Source: CAZHBA01 sp964530225 (GTDB lineage: Bacteria; Pseudomonadota; Alphaproteobacteria; UBA6615). From it: a DNA stretch of 25,616 nt. Below the pieces are notes generated by a model. The model had not been told where the DNA came from. It searched no databases and saw nothing but the letters and a program-made list of their open reading frames with translations. This document shows positions 8,366 through 14,972 of this stretch, piece after piece (the first letter of the stretch is position 1; each line of letters opens with the position of its first letter). The stretch is taken from assembly GCA_964530225.1 (NCBI GenBank), contig CAZHBA010000074.1, positions 1-25,616 of the forward strand. Direction: 5' to 3'. Made by a program: the position numbers and the translations under genes.

Positions 8366-8532
8366 ATGAAACCCTATGGCTACCGGCGCTCGCTCGCCGC
8401 ATTTCGTGTGCGTATCGCCCTCAACCTCAAGGGCATCCCCTTCGAGGTGGAACCGATGGACCTAGTGAAGGGCGATTAGTACAGCGACGAATACCGCAGG
8501 ATTAACCCGCAGATGGTGGTGCCGGCGCTTAT
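8366..8532 (+). pseudogene. maiA: Decayed N-terminal fragment of maleylacetoacetate isomerase (zeta-class GST)
   Basis: The frame from ATG 8366 reads MKPYGYRRSLAAFRVRIALN, then LKGIPFEVEPMDLVKGD, a TAG stop at 8477-8479, and YSDEYRRINPQMVVPAL. This is the glutathione-binding N-terminal domain of the MaiA/GST-zeta family (compare the usual SSAAYRVRIALNLKG and NPQG-VPAL). The stop replaces the expected Gln (CAG to TAG). The catalytic Ser pair of the SSAAYR motif appears as SLAAFR. A ribosome binding site (CCAGGGGG) survives at 8352-8360. Similarity ends near 8512-8532 where the antisense pirin remnant begins, so the C-terminal helical domain is gone. The intact enzyme isomerises maleylacetoacetate in tyrosine and homogentisate breakdown. 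Confidence 0.75.
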
Positions 8533-8808
8533 GCGCTACACCTCGTCGTCGCCGATGGTCAATTCATTACCCAGCGTATCGCGGCGCGCCAGCGCGCCCT
8601 AGAGGACATAGGAAATAATCTCTATGTCCTGGTGGCCGTGGGTGTCGAAACCGCTCGCGGGCGCAACCGTATCCTCGTTGATCACGTGCAGCGCGCCAAA
8701 GTTCACGTGAGCGCGGTCGTAATAGTTGGCGAAGGAAAAACTATGACGGTTTTTCAACCAATCCAGTTCCGCGAGGCCACGCTCTGCGCTGGGTCGTATA
8801 GTAATTAT
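8512..8808 (-). pseudogene. Decayed N-terminal fragment of a pirin family gene
   Basis: Read on the minus strand from 8808, the frame gives ITIRPSAERGLAELDWLK, then NRHSFSFANYYDRAHVNFGA, LHVINEDTVAPASGFDTHGH and QDIEIISYVL, a TAG stop, GALARRDTLGNELTIGDDEV, another TAG and RISAGTTI. This aligns without gaps to pirin/YhhW proteins, including the cupin metal-site HxH (usually HPH, here HGH). Three lesions are visible: the start codon is ATA (8806-8808) instead of ATG, a Glu codon after YVL is TAG, and a Gln codon before RISAG is TAG. Similarity stops at about 8512, so the second half is missing. It lies just downstream of the aldolase gene on the same strand. Pirins include quercetinase-like and redox-regulatory proteins. 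Confidence 0.75.
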
Positions 8809-8817
8809 GGTGCCGTT

Positions 8818-9621
8818 TTAGTCTAGCGTCAGCTCACGGAACGCCTCGGCCTCGCGGCGAGCGCCGTCGAGCACGAATTTGGTATCCATGCCGCCGAAAT
8901 AACATGGTGCGGCACCCATGTTGATGTAGCGCGCAATGATGTCAAGGCTGCTGACACCGGCGATCAGGATCGGCGTGTCGTGTTTTTTACTGGCCGCGAT
9001 AACCGTGCCGAAAGCCTCGACTGCTTGCGGGTGATTGTGCTGGCCGGCGATACCCAGATCGATGGTCAGGTCATTGGCGCCGATTAAAATCGCATCGACG
9101 CCGGAGACCGAGGCGATGGCGTCGGCGTTCTCGACGCCGCGCCGCGATTCGATCATGGGAATCAGCATGGTCTCGCTATTGGCCGCCGCGATCATGTCGG
9201 GCAGCGGCATGGGGGCGTAGCCCGTATGGGTAGTCAGGCCCGAGATTGAACGCCGGCCGAGCGGCGGGAAACGCACATAACGGACCAGATCGACCGCCTG
9301 ATCGCCGGTTTCTACATCGGGCACAATGATGCCCAGCGCCCCGCAATCCAGGGCGCGGGAGATTTCGTGCTGGTTGTGGCCGCGAATGCGCACCATCGGG
9401 GTGATCCCTATGTTGAGCGCCGCCCCTAGAATTTGTGCCGCCGGGTCGCCGTCGATGGGGCAGTGCTGGGAATCGATATAGAACGCGTCGTGGCCCGCGG
9501 TTTTGGCGATCTTGGCGGCGTCGACCGTGCGCGCCAGGCGAAAGCTGATCACCGAGCATCGTTTGCCGGCAAGCACCAGATGTTTGAAATTATTACGGGC
9601 ATAGGGCGACATGTCGTTCAT
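8818..9621 (-). CDS. HpcH/HpaI family class II aldolase (2-oxo acid aldolase or citrate lyase beta-like)
   Basis: A 267-residue cytoplasmic TIM-barrel aldolase of the HpcH/HpaI family. The general base region reads YIDSQHCPID (His53), the substrate-binding Arg is in MVRIRG (Arg78), and the divalent-metal ligands are Glu158 (PMIESRRG) and Asp184 (LIGANDLT). Family enzymes cleave 4-hydroxy-2-oxo acids to pyruvate and an aldehyde, as in 4-hydroxyphenylacetate or rhamnonate breakdown; the exact substrate is not readable. The usual acidic residue before the base His (EH) is Gln here (QH). Start ATG at 9621; an internal ATG (MSPYARNN) lies three codons on. It is divergent from the CaiB/BaiF gene across 90 bases and is followed by a ruined pirin gene on the same strand. 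Confidence 0.85.
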   Translation of the reverse strand: MNDMSPYARNNFKHLVLAGKRCSVISFRLARTVDAAKIAKTAGHDAFYIDSQHCPIDGDPAAQILGAALNIGITPMVRIRGHNQHEISRALDCGALGIIVPDVETGDQAVDLVRYVRFPPLGRRSISGLTTHTGYAPMPLPDMIAAANSETMLIPMIESRRGVENADAIASVSGVDAILIGANDLTIDLGIAGQHNHPQAVEAFGTVIAASKKHDTPILIAGVSSLDIIARYINMGAAPCYFGGMDTKFVLDGARREAEAFRELTLD

Positions 9622-9711
9622 GGTTGGTATTTCCTATGGCGGGATACTGCTCTAAGCAGGCGGGGTTGCTATACTAAGTCACATAATAGCCGCCCAAGGG
9701 AGAACGAAGCT

Positions 9712-10902
9712 ATGCCAGATACCGCGGCGCAGGAAACGACAACCCAACGATCGGGACCGCTGGTGGGGCTCAAAGTGGTCGAGTTAGCGGGTATCGGCCC
9801 GGCGCCTTTTGCCGCCATGCTGTTGGCCGATCTGGGTGCCGAGATCCTACGCGTCGACCGCCAGGTCGATTCCGGCTTGGGTGTGCCGCGCGGCGCCGAA
9901 TACGATCTGATGAGCCGCAGCCGCCGCTCTATCGCCGTCGATCTCAAGAATCCGCAAGGCGTCGAGACGGTCCTCAGGCTCGCCGGGGGAGCCGACGTGT
10001 TGATCGATCCGTTCCGGCCCGGCGTCACCGAGAAGCTCGGCCTGGGTCCCGATGACGCACTGGCGCGCAATCCGAGCCTGATCTACGCTCGCATGACCGG
10101 CTTCGGCAATCACGGGCCGCTGGCGCATGCGGCCGGCCACGATATCAACTACATCGCGCTGTCGGGTGCGCTGCATGCCATCGGCCCCAAGGAGGCGCCG
10201 GTGCCGCCGCTCAACATGCTCGGCGATTTCGGTGGCGGCGGCATGTACCTCGCCTTCGGCGTCATGGCGGCGGTCTATGAGGCCCAGCGCAGAGGCGAAG
10301 GCCAGGTGGTAGATGTCGGTATGGTCGACGGCGCAATTTCGTTAATGACGCCGATCTACGGCCTGCAAGCTTCCGGCTACTGGCACGATGCGCGCGGCGA
10401 GAACATCCTCGATGGCGCTGCACCGTTCTACGGTGCCTTTGAGACCGCGGATGGAAAATTCATCTCAATCGGCTCGATAGAGAAAAAGTTCTACGTCATT
10501 TTATTAGAGAAGCTGGGGCTCGATCCCGACTCTCTAACGGATCAGATGGACCGCGACCATTGGCCGGAACTAAAAGCGACAATCGCCGAGACGATTAAAA
10601 GCAAAACCCGCGACGAATGGGGCGAGATCATGGAGGGCACTGACGTGTGTTTCGCGCCGGTGCTGTCCCTGGCCGAAGCACCGGGTCATCCGCACAACCA
10701 AGCGCGCGGGAATTTCGTCGAGGTCGCGGGTATATCCCAGCCGGCGCCGGCGCCGCGCTTTAGCCGTACGCCGGGGCGGGTGCATTCGCCGCCGTCGGTG
10801 CCGGGTGCGGATACCGAAAAGGCACTCGCTGACTGGGGCTTCAGCGCCGACGAAATTGTCGCGTTGAAAGACACCGCTGCAATCGGCCGCCAGGGCGATT
10901 GA
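9712..10902 (+). CDS. CaiB/BaiF family CoA transferase, probably alpha-methylacyl-CoA racemase type
   Basis: A 396-residue protein of the family III CoA transferase fold. It opens with GPLVGLKVVELAGIGPAPFAAMLLADLGAEILRV as in alpha-methylacyl-CoA racemases, has the RSIAVDLK strand, and places His143 (AGHDINY) and Asp172 (LGDFGGGGMYLAFG) where racemases such as the mycobacterial MCR have their catalytic His and Asp pair. The C-terminal APVLSLAEAP and HPHNQARG segments complete the family pattern. ATG 9712 has AAGGGAGA 9-16 bases upstream; the open frame back to 9433 is antisense to the aldolase gene and rejected. Racemases of this type interconvert 2-methylacyl-CoA epimers for beta-oxidation of branched acids. 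The MBL-fold gene starts 10 bases downstream and is probably in the same operon. Confidence 0.87.
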   Translation: MPDTAAQETTTQRSGPLVGLKVVELAGIGPAPFAAMLLADLGAEILRVDRQVDSGLGVPRGAEYDLMSRSRRSIAVDLKNPQGVETVLRLAGGADVLIDPFRPGVTEKLGLGPDDALARNPSLIYARMTGFGNHGPLAHAAGHDINYIALSGALHAIGPKEAPVPPLNMLGDFGGGGMYLAFGVMAAVYEAQRRGEGQVVDVGMVDGAISLMTPIYGLQASGYWHDARGENILDGAAPFYGAFETADGKFISIGSIEKKFYVILLEKLGLDPDSLTDQMDRDHWPELKATIAETIKSKTRDEWGEIMEGTDVCFAPVLSLAEAPGHPHNQARGNFVEVAGISQPAPAPRFSRTPGRVHSPPSVPGADTEKALADWGFSADEIVALKDTAAIGRQGD

Positions 10903-10912
10903 GCACAGCCTC

Positions 10913-11812
10913 ATGGTGACCGTCGTCCCGTATAACCGGGAGCTGGAGTTCGAATACGGCGTAGTGGCGCACCTGTCGCCGCTGGTGCGCCGAGTGATCG
11001 CGAAGAACCCCAGCGCCTTCACCTTCCACGGCACCGGCACCTACATTATTGGGTCCGGCTCGGTGGCGATTGTTGATCCCGGTCCCAATCTGCCCGAGCA
11101 TGTGGGTGCAGTATTAGCGGCGGTGCGCGGTGAAACCGTGAGCCACATCCTGGTTACCCACACCCACCTCGACCATTCGCCGGCGACAGTAGCGGTCAAG
11201 GCGGCGACCGGCGCGCCGTCCTACGCCTTCGGTTCCCACGGGCGTGGCGGCGATGGCAAGCAAGTCGAGGAAGGCGCCGATTTCGATTTCGAACCCGATC
11301 ACCGGGTTGCCGATGGTGAGGTGATTACAGGCGACAGTTGGACGATGGAGGGCGTGCACACGCCGGGCCACACCTCGAACCATATGTGTTTCGCGCTGCA
11401 AGAGGAGAACGCGCTGTTCCCCGGCGACCACGTCATGGGCTGGTCGACCACCATCGTCTCGCCGCCGGACGGTGATATGCTCGCCTATATGACGTCGCTG
11501 GAGAAGCTACTAGCGCGCTCGGAAGGCATCTACTACCCGACCCACGGTGCGCCGGTCACCGAACCCACGCCTTATGTGACCGCGCTGCTGGCTCATCGCC
11601 ACGAGCGCGAGGATCAGATCATGGCCTGCCTGTCCGACGGCCTTGGAACAATCCCGGATATGGTGGCACGCATGTACGCCGACGTGGACCAAAGCCTCCA
11701 CCACGCCGCCGCGCGTTCGGTGCTATCGCACTTGATCCACATGGTCAAAACCGGCCGCGCCGCCAGCGATGGTAAGCCCGGCCCTGACACGGTGTATCGT
11801 CTGCAAGGTTAG
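10913..11812 (+). CDS. MBL-fold metallo-hydrolase (LACTB2/glyoxalase II-like)
   Basis: A 299-residue metallo-beta-lactamase-fold hydrolase. The zinc motif HxHxDH is THTHLDHSP (His83, His85, Asp87, His88); the later ligands appear in GVHTPGHTSNH and in the GDHVMGW segment, and a final His in YPTHGAPV. The C-terminal 80 residues resemble the winged-helix-like domain of LACTB2-type proteins (AHRHEREDQIMACL). These enzymes hydrolyse thioesters, phosphodiesters or RNA. Being 10 bases behind a CaiB/BaiF gene, a thioesterase-like role on a CoA or glutathione ester is an inference. Start ATG 10913. The gene ends just before a palindromic intergenic repeat and converges on the Nudix gene. Confidence 0.85.
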   Translation: MVTVVPYNRELEFEYGVVAHLSPLVRRVIAKNPSAFTFHGTGTYIIGSGSVAIVDPGPNLPEHVGAVLAAVRGETVSHILVTHTHLDHSPATVAVKAATGAPSYAFGSHGRGGDGKQVEEGADFDFEPDHRVADGEVITGDSWTMEGVHTPGHTSNHMCFALQEENALFPGDHVMGWSTTIVSPPDGDMLAYMTSLEKLLARSEGIYYPTHGAPVTEPTPYVTALLAHRHEREDQIMACLSDGLGTIPDMVARMYADVDQSLHHAAARSVLSHLIHMVKTGRAASDGKPGPDTVYRLQG

Positions 11813-11820
11813 CGCGTTGA

Positions 11821-11976
11821 GTCCCCCCCCCTTAGGGGGAGGGATGGGGTGGAGGGGTGCGCCGCGGCGGCGGCGCCGAATAACAGGCCTTTGCAGCAAA
11901 CGGTTGGTCGTTGGATCCTGTGTAGCGCTTCGCGCCGTACCCCCCTCCTATATCCTCGTCCTCAAGGGGGGAGGAC
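11821..11976. repeat. Palindromic intergenic repeat element between convergent genes
   Basis: The first 45 bases (11821-11865, starting GTCCCCCCCCCTTAGGGGGA) and the last 45 (11932-11976, ending CTCAAGGGGGGAGGAC) are imperfect inverted copies. Reverse-complementing the right arm gives GTCCTCCCCCCTTGAGGAC, close to the left end. The element fills almost the whole 179-base gap between the MBL-fold and Nudix stop codons and codes for nothing convincing. C-run and G-run palindromes of this look are common as dispersed repeats in alphaproteobacteria. It may act as a bidirectional terminator, although no U-tract follows the stems. Family membership cannot be checked from one copy. Confidence 0.6.
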
Positions 11977-11991
11977 TTTAAACGTCAATCC

Positions 11992-12639
11992 CTACTCCAT
12001 AGTGATGTGATAGCGCCCGTGGAGGAAACGGGAGACCGGGATTGGGCGGTCGCCCGCGTACGATGGGGGGTCGGCGAGGACACGGCGGAACTCCGCCAGG
12101 GCGATGCGTGTAATACCGGCCATCTCCAAATCGCGGATTTCGTTGAGGGAAAACCAGGCAAGGTTCGTCAGTTCGCCGTCGCCGCCGAGCTTTCCATGGG
12201 CCGCCGACGCATTGGCGCAAAAAAATCGGGCGTCAAACCGGCGCACGCGGTTGGGAGGCGTAATAGCGCGAAAAAAATAGTCCAGTGCGCCGAGCTTTGG
12301 AGCGATTTTGTTGTGCCACTCGCTGCCCTCACCCTCGCCGGCGGCGATCAACAGGCCAGTTTCCTCGAAGGTTTCGCGGATGGCGGCAACGGCGATGGCC
12401 CGCGCCCGCGCCGGTGTCGCTGCCCGTTCCAGCCGGGTGGCCACATCGGCACGCAAGGGCGAGTTCGGCGCCACCCAGCTGTCGGTCGCGCTGACCCGCC
12501 CGCCGGGAAAGACATAGGCATTGGGCATGAAGATATGGCCGTGATGGCGTTGACCCAGTAGCATACGTACTTCGCCGCCGTTGCCGTGATATAGCAGCAG
12601 CGTCGCGGCGTCCTTGGGACGGAGCGCTTTGGGGGCCAT
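11992..12639 (-). CDS. Nudix hydrolase with interrupted Nudix box (NUDT19/CoA-hydrolase-like)
   Basis: A 215-residue Nudix-fold protein. The beta-strand leading to the box is MPNAYVFPGGRV (Gly46-Gly47) and the helix is AAIRETFEETGLLI (residues 86-99, REx2EExG core), so catalytic glutamates are present. About 40 residues separate the GG from the RE motif, against roughly a dozen in ordinary Nudix boxes; such insertions are known in NUDT19-like diphosphatases acting on CoA esters. The opening RPKDAATLLLY and the later WFSLNEI also fit. Substrate is unproven; CoA or acyl-CoA would suit the nearby racemase gene. The start ATG at 12639 is 15 bases downstream of the NIPSNAP stop (12655), so the two are likely co-transcribed. 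Confidence 0.8.
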   Translation of the reverse strand: MAPKALRPKDAATLLLYHGNGGEVRMLLGQRHHGHIFMPNAYVFPGGRVSATDSWVAPNSPLRADVATRLERAATPARARAIAVAAIRETFEETGLLIAAGEGEGSEWHNKIAPKLGALDYFFRAITPPNRVRRFDARFFCANASAAHGKLGGDGELTNLAWFSLNEIRDLEMAGITRIALAEFRRVLADPPSYAGDRPIPVSRFLHGRYHITME

Positions 12640-12654
12640 CAGAAAGGCCGGTAA

Positions 12655-13308
12655 TTATTTGAGCGGTGAGAAGGACGTGGGTACCAGGTAGCGGCTTTCC
12701 TGTTTTTCCATACGCATGCCGTTGGCCGCCTGGTAGGCTGGCCAATTGGGGTTGCCAACGACGGCCGCCTGGAGTTCCTCGCGCTGCGTCTGGCTGTCCC
12801 AATACCATAAGTGCACCACCTGGTTGACGGTGCCTGTGATCGAGGTGAAATAGCCAATTAATTGCCAGCCAGCCCCGTCCGTGATCGGATAGCCCAGCTT
12901 CTTGGTCAGTTCAATGAACGCCGATACTTGCGGGTAGGTGATGGTGTAGGTGCGCTCGTCGACGAACGCCAACTCGCTGCCGTTGCCCGTGAAGGCGAAC
13001 GGTTCGACCACGTCGGTGCCAGCGAGCAAGCGATTGAACTGCTCGACGATGACGCTGCTGTTGGTTTTGCGGTACTCGCCCCATTCCGGATCGTTATAGA
13101 GCGAGCGGCGGCACTCTTGGCGGTGGGCGGCGCTGTCCCATTTCCAATAGTGCACGGCCTGATTGAGCAGACCGGTCTCGACGGTGAAATAGCCCGCCAG
13201 GTCGAAACCGTGCTTGCGCTGCAGCGGCAGGCCGTTATTGCTGTAGGTCTCAAGAAAGTCCGCCATCTTGCCAGCGGCGATAGTGTAGGTGCGTGCATCG
13301 ACGATCAT
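12655..13308 (-). CDS. NIPSNAP family protein, two tandem domains
   Basis: A 217-residue protein with two NIPSNAP (dimeric alpha/beta-barrel, ferredoxin-like) repeats. Repeat 1 starts MIVDARTYTIAAGKMADFLE and contains GYFTVETGLLNQAVHYWKWDS; repeat 2 starts FVDERTYTITYPQVSAFIEL and contains GYFTSITGTVNQVVHLWYWDS. ATG 13308 is chosen because GGAGGGG lies upstream on this strand and the residues before it in the longer open frame (to 13506) overlap the divergent SMP-30 gene. Bacterial NIPSNAP proteins are small cytoplasmic proteins often found in catabolic gene groups; the biochemical role is not established. It sits upstream of the Nudix gene and is divergent from the SMP-30 gene. Confidence 0.87.
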   Translation of the reverse strand: MIVDARTYTIAAGKMADFLETYSNNGLPLQRKHGFDLAGYFTVETGLLNQAVHYWKWDSAAHRQECRRSLYNDPEWGEYRKTNSSVIVEQFNRLLAGTDVVEPFAFTGNGSELAFVDERTYTITYPQVSAFIELTKKLGYPITDGAGWQLIGYFTSITGTVNQVVHLWYWDSQTQREELQAAVVGNPNWPAYQAANGMRMEKQESRYLVPTSFSPLK

Positions 13309-13408
13309 TATTCGCGTCCCCTCCTCGCGCTTTGGCATTTCGCTGCCGCGCTTCGTTGGGTGTATCGTAAAGCGGCCAGCCAACGGTGAAAAGCGGGGAA
13401 GGCAGATC

Positions 13409-14311
13409 GTGGCGGAAATTCTTGATATTGTCGAAACAGGTGCGATCCTGGGCGAGAGCCCCGTGTGGTCGGTGCGCGATAGCACTCTGTACTGGATCGA
13501 TATCAAGGCGCCGGCGATCCACCGCTACGATCCCGCGGTCCACACCGACGATATGTGGCCAGTGGAACAGGAAATTGGCAGCATCGCGCTGCACCGGGAT
13601 GTCGGACTGGTGGCGGGGCTGCGCGATGGGCTGGCGCTGATCGGTGCCGACATGACCACCATCGACTGGCTGAGCAATCCGGAGCCGGACAAGCCAATGA
13701 ACCGCTTCAACGACGGTAAATGCGACCGCCAGGGGCGCTTCTGGTCCGGCACCATGTATGATCTACCGGGACCGCCAGAAAGTTACTATGAACGCGAGCC
13801 AGTTGGCGTTCTGTACCGTCTTGATGGCGACCATGGCTGCCATGCCATGGCCGATAACATTCTAGTATCAAATGGGTTGGCCTGGTCGCCGGACGGCAGC
13901 GTGATGTATTTCAGCGATTCGCCGCGGCGCGAAATCTGGGCCTACGACTACGACACGGCGACCGGCGATTTCGGCGAGCGGTGGACCTTCGCCAAAATTC
14001 CCGAGGCGCCCGGCCGCGGCACCTGCGATGGCGCCACTGTCGATGCCGAAGGTTTCTATTGGAGCGCCGAATTTCGCGGCAGCCGCCTGGTTCGCTACGC
14101 CCCCGATGGTGTGGTTGACCAAACGGTCAATCTGCCGGTCAGCCAGCCAACATCGTGCGCTTTCGGCGGCGAAGGACTGGCGACCCTGTTCGTGACATCG
14201 GCCAAGATTATGCTGAGCGAGGCGGAATTGGCCGCCGGACCCCAGGCGGGTGCCTTATTTGTCCTCGATGTGGGCGTTTACGGCCTGCCGGAAGCAGAAT
14301 TCGTCGGCTGA
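13409..14311 (+). CDS. SMP-30/gluconolactonase/LRE family protein
   Basis: A 300-residue six-bladed beta-propeller lactonase. Family marks are ILGESPVW with the metal-ligand Glu near the N-terminus, NRFNDGKCDRQGRFWSGTM (Asn ligand), and SNGLAWSPDGSVMYFSDS with the catalytic Asp region. Such enzymes hydrolyse sugar acid lactones such as gluconolactone or arabinonolactone, using one divalent cation. The start is GTG 13409, with GGGGAAGG 7-14 bases upstream; an open frame to 13289 overlaps the divergent NIPSNAP gene and lacks family similarity. The length is normal. No sugar dehydrogenase or dehydratase is adjacent, so the sugar is unknown. Confidence 0.87.
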   Translation: MAEILDIVETGAILGESPVWSVRDSTLYWIDIKAPAIHRYDPAVHTDDMWPVEQEIGSIALHRDVGLVAGLRDGLALIGADMTTIDWLSNPEPDKPMNRFNDGKCDRQGRFWSGTMYDLPGPPESYYEREPVGVLYRLDGDHGCHAMADNILVSNGLAWSPDGSVMYFSDSPRREIWAYDYDTATGDFGERWTFAKIPEAPGRGTCDGATVDAEGFYWSAEFRGSRLVRYAPDGVVDQTVNLPVSQPTSCAFGGEGLATLFVTSAKIMLSEAELAAGPQAGALFVLDVGVYGLPEAEFVG

Positions 14312-14320
14312 CTGGTAAAT

Positions 14321-14349
14321 TAGGCTATTAAACCACCGTTATTAGCCTA
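14321..14349 (+). terminator. Hairpin after the SMP-30 gene, possible terminator
   Basis: TAGGCTATTAA (14321-14331) and TTATTAGCCTA (14339-14349) pair over 10 of 11 positions around a 7-base loop, 9 bases after the stop codon. Only a short, interrupted T-rich stretch follows (CTACTTTACT), so intrinsic termination would be weak. Confidence 0.4.
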
Positions 14350-14440
14350 GCTACTTTACTCGCCGGGTAATTGCCTTTTTTGCCCCCCATTATTGCCTGT
14401 TTTTACGGCCAATCTTCTCCACGAACAGGGAAGGTCGGTA

Positions 14441-14797
14441 ATGCATCCATTGAAGATTTTGGCCTTTGTAATAATCGGATTACCCGTCTCTGCATTCCTG
14501 CTGACGCTATTCCTGACCGATGGGGCGCCCTTGCAACCGCTCGCTCCTGGGGAAAAGGGCGGACCGGTCGTTGTGATACGCACGCTACCACTAGCCGAAT
14601 TAGAAAGGCCTAATTTAGAACGGAAAGGCAGTGTTGCGGCGGTTGGTCACAGCACGACTTATGTGAATTTCGGTGGGATTTTGGCCACGGAGGACAAAAA
14701 ATTACTGGATCGCGGCGTTGCACTAGTGCGCATGTTTAACCCTGATCGAGAAGTGGAGCTCTTCTTGACGCTATTCGGCTTCCCGCAATCCAAATAG
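14441..14797 (+). CDS. Small membrane-anchored protein of unknown function
   Basis: A 118-residue protein I do not recognise. Residues 5-25 (KILAFVIIGLPVSAFLLTLFL) form one hydrophobic segment followed by a soluble tail of about 90 residues, so it is either an N-terminally anchored periplasmic protein or a secreted one with a non-standard signal. The tail holds a short conserved-looking stretch, VIRTLPLAELERPNLE. ATG 14441 is favoured because AGGGAAGG lies at 14427-14434; an ATG at 14393 has no such site. It lies alone between the SMP-30 gene and the heat-shock unit. The sigma-32-type promoter for hsp20 begins 20 bases after its stop codon, so it is probably not part of that transcript. Confidence 0.6.
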   Translation: MHPLKILAFVIIGLPVSAFLLTLFLTDGAPLQPLAPGEKGGPVVVIRTLPLAELERPNLERKGSVAAVGHSTTYVNFGGILATEDKKLLDRGVALVRMFNPDREVELFLTLFGFPQSK

Positions 14798-14817
14798 TGC
14801 CGTAGACAGGTTCCAAT

Positions 14818-14848
14818 CCCTTGAAATTGGTACATTCGGCCCCAATTA
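14818..14848 (+). promoter_or_regulatory. Sigma-32 (RpoH)-type heat-shock promoter for hsp20
   Basis: CCCTTGAA at 14818-14825, a 14-base spacer, then CCCCAATTA at 14840-14848. The E. coli RpoH consensus is CCCTTGAA, 13-17 bases, CCCCATNT, so the -35 part is perfect and the -10 part nearly so. Transcription would begin near 14853-14857, giving a leader of about 117 bases to the hsp20 start codon. It precedes a gene of a classic heat-shock family. Confidence 0.75.
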
Positions 14849-14852
14849 TTAA

Positions 14853-14972
14853 GCCGAATAGGGCCTTTCGAGGCCTGTTCTTGGGGTGCCAATTTTGGGC
14901 CCGGAGCGTTCCGTCTGCGTAGAAATACACGTAGGCGATCCGTACTCGCTCATAACGCAGAGGAGTAACGGC
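14853..14972 (+). promoter_or_regulatory. ROSE-like RNA thermometer in the hsp20 leader
   Basis: The leader folds by eye into a series of hairpins: GGCCT-TTCG-AGGCC (14862-14875), a weaker one near 14887-14900, CGTCTGCGT with ACGTAGGCG (14912-14937, with two G-U pairs), and a last hairpin in which 14940-14950 pairs with 14961-14971. That last stem buries the Shine-Dalgarno AGGAG (14961-14965). Its left arm contains TCGCT (14946-14950), matching the UYGCU signature of ROSE elements, with the G at 14948 bulged opposite the Shine-Dalgarno and one A (14967) bulged on the other arm. ROSE elements in alphaproteobacterial Hsp20 genes melt on warming to allow translation. Family knowledge plus hand-drawn pairing supports the call; no folding calculation was run. 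Confidence 0.7.

Noticed and set aside
8548..8590. A plus-strand frame reading VVADGQFITQ that looks like a frameshifted continuation of maiA
   Set aside because: The same bases read on the minus strand align without gaps to pirin over a much longer stretch, so the resemblance to maiA is taken as chance.
8632..8826. Plus-strand 64-codon open frame
   Set aside because: It is the antisense shadow of the pirin remnant.
14862..14883. GGCCT-TTCG-AGGCC hairpin as an intrinsic terminator for the 118-residue gene
   Set aside because: It lies downstream of the sigma-32-type promoter, has only TGTTCTT after it, and fits better as the first hairpin of the hsp20 leader.
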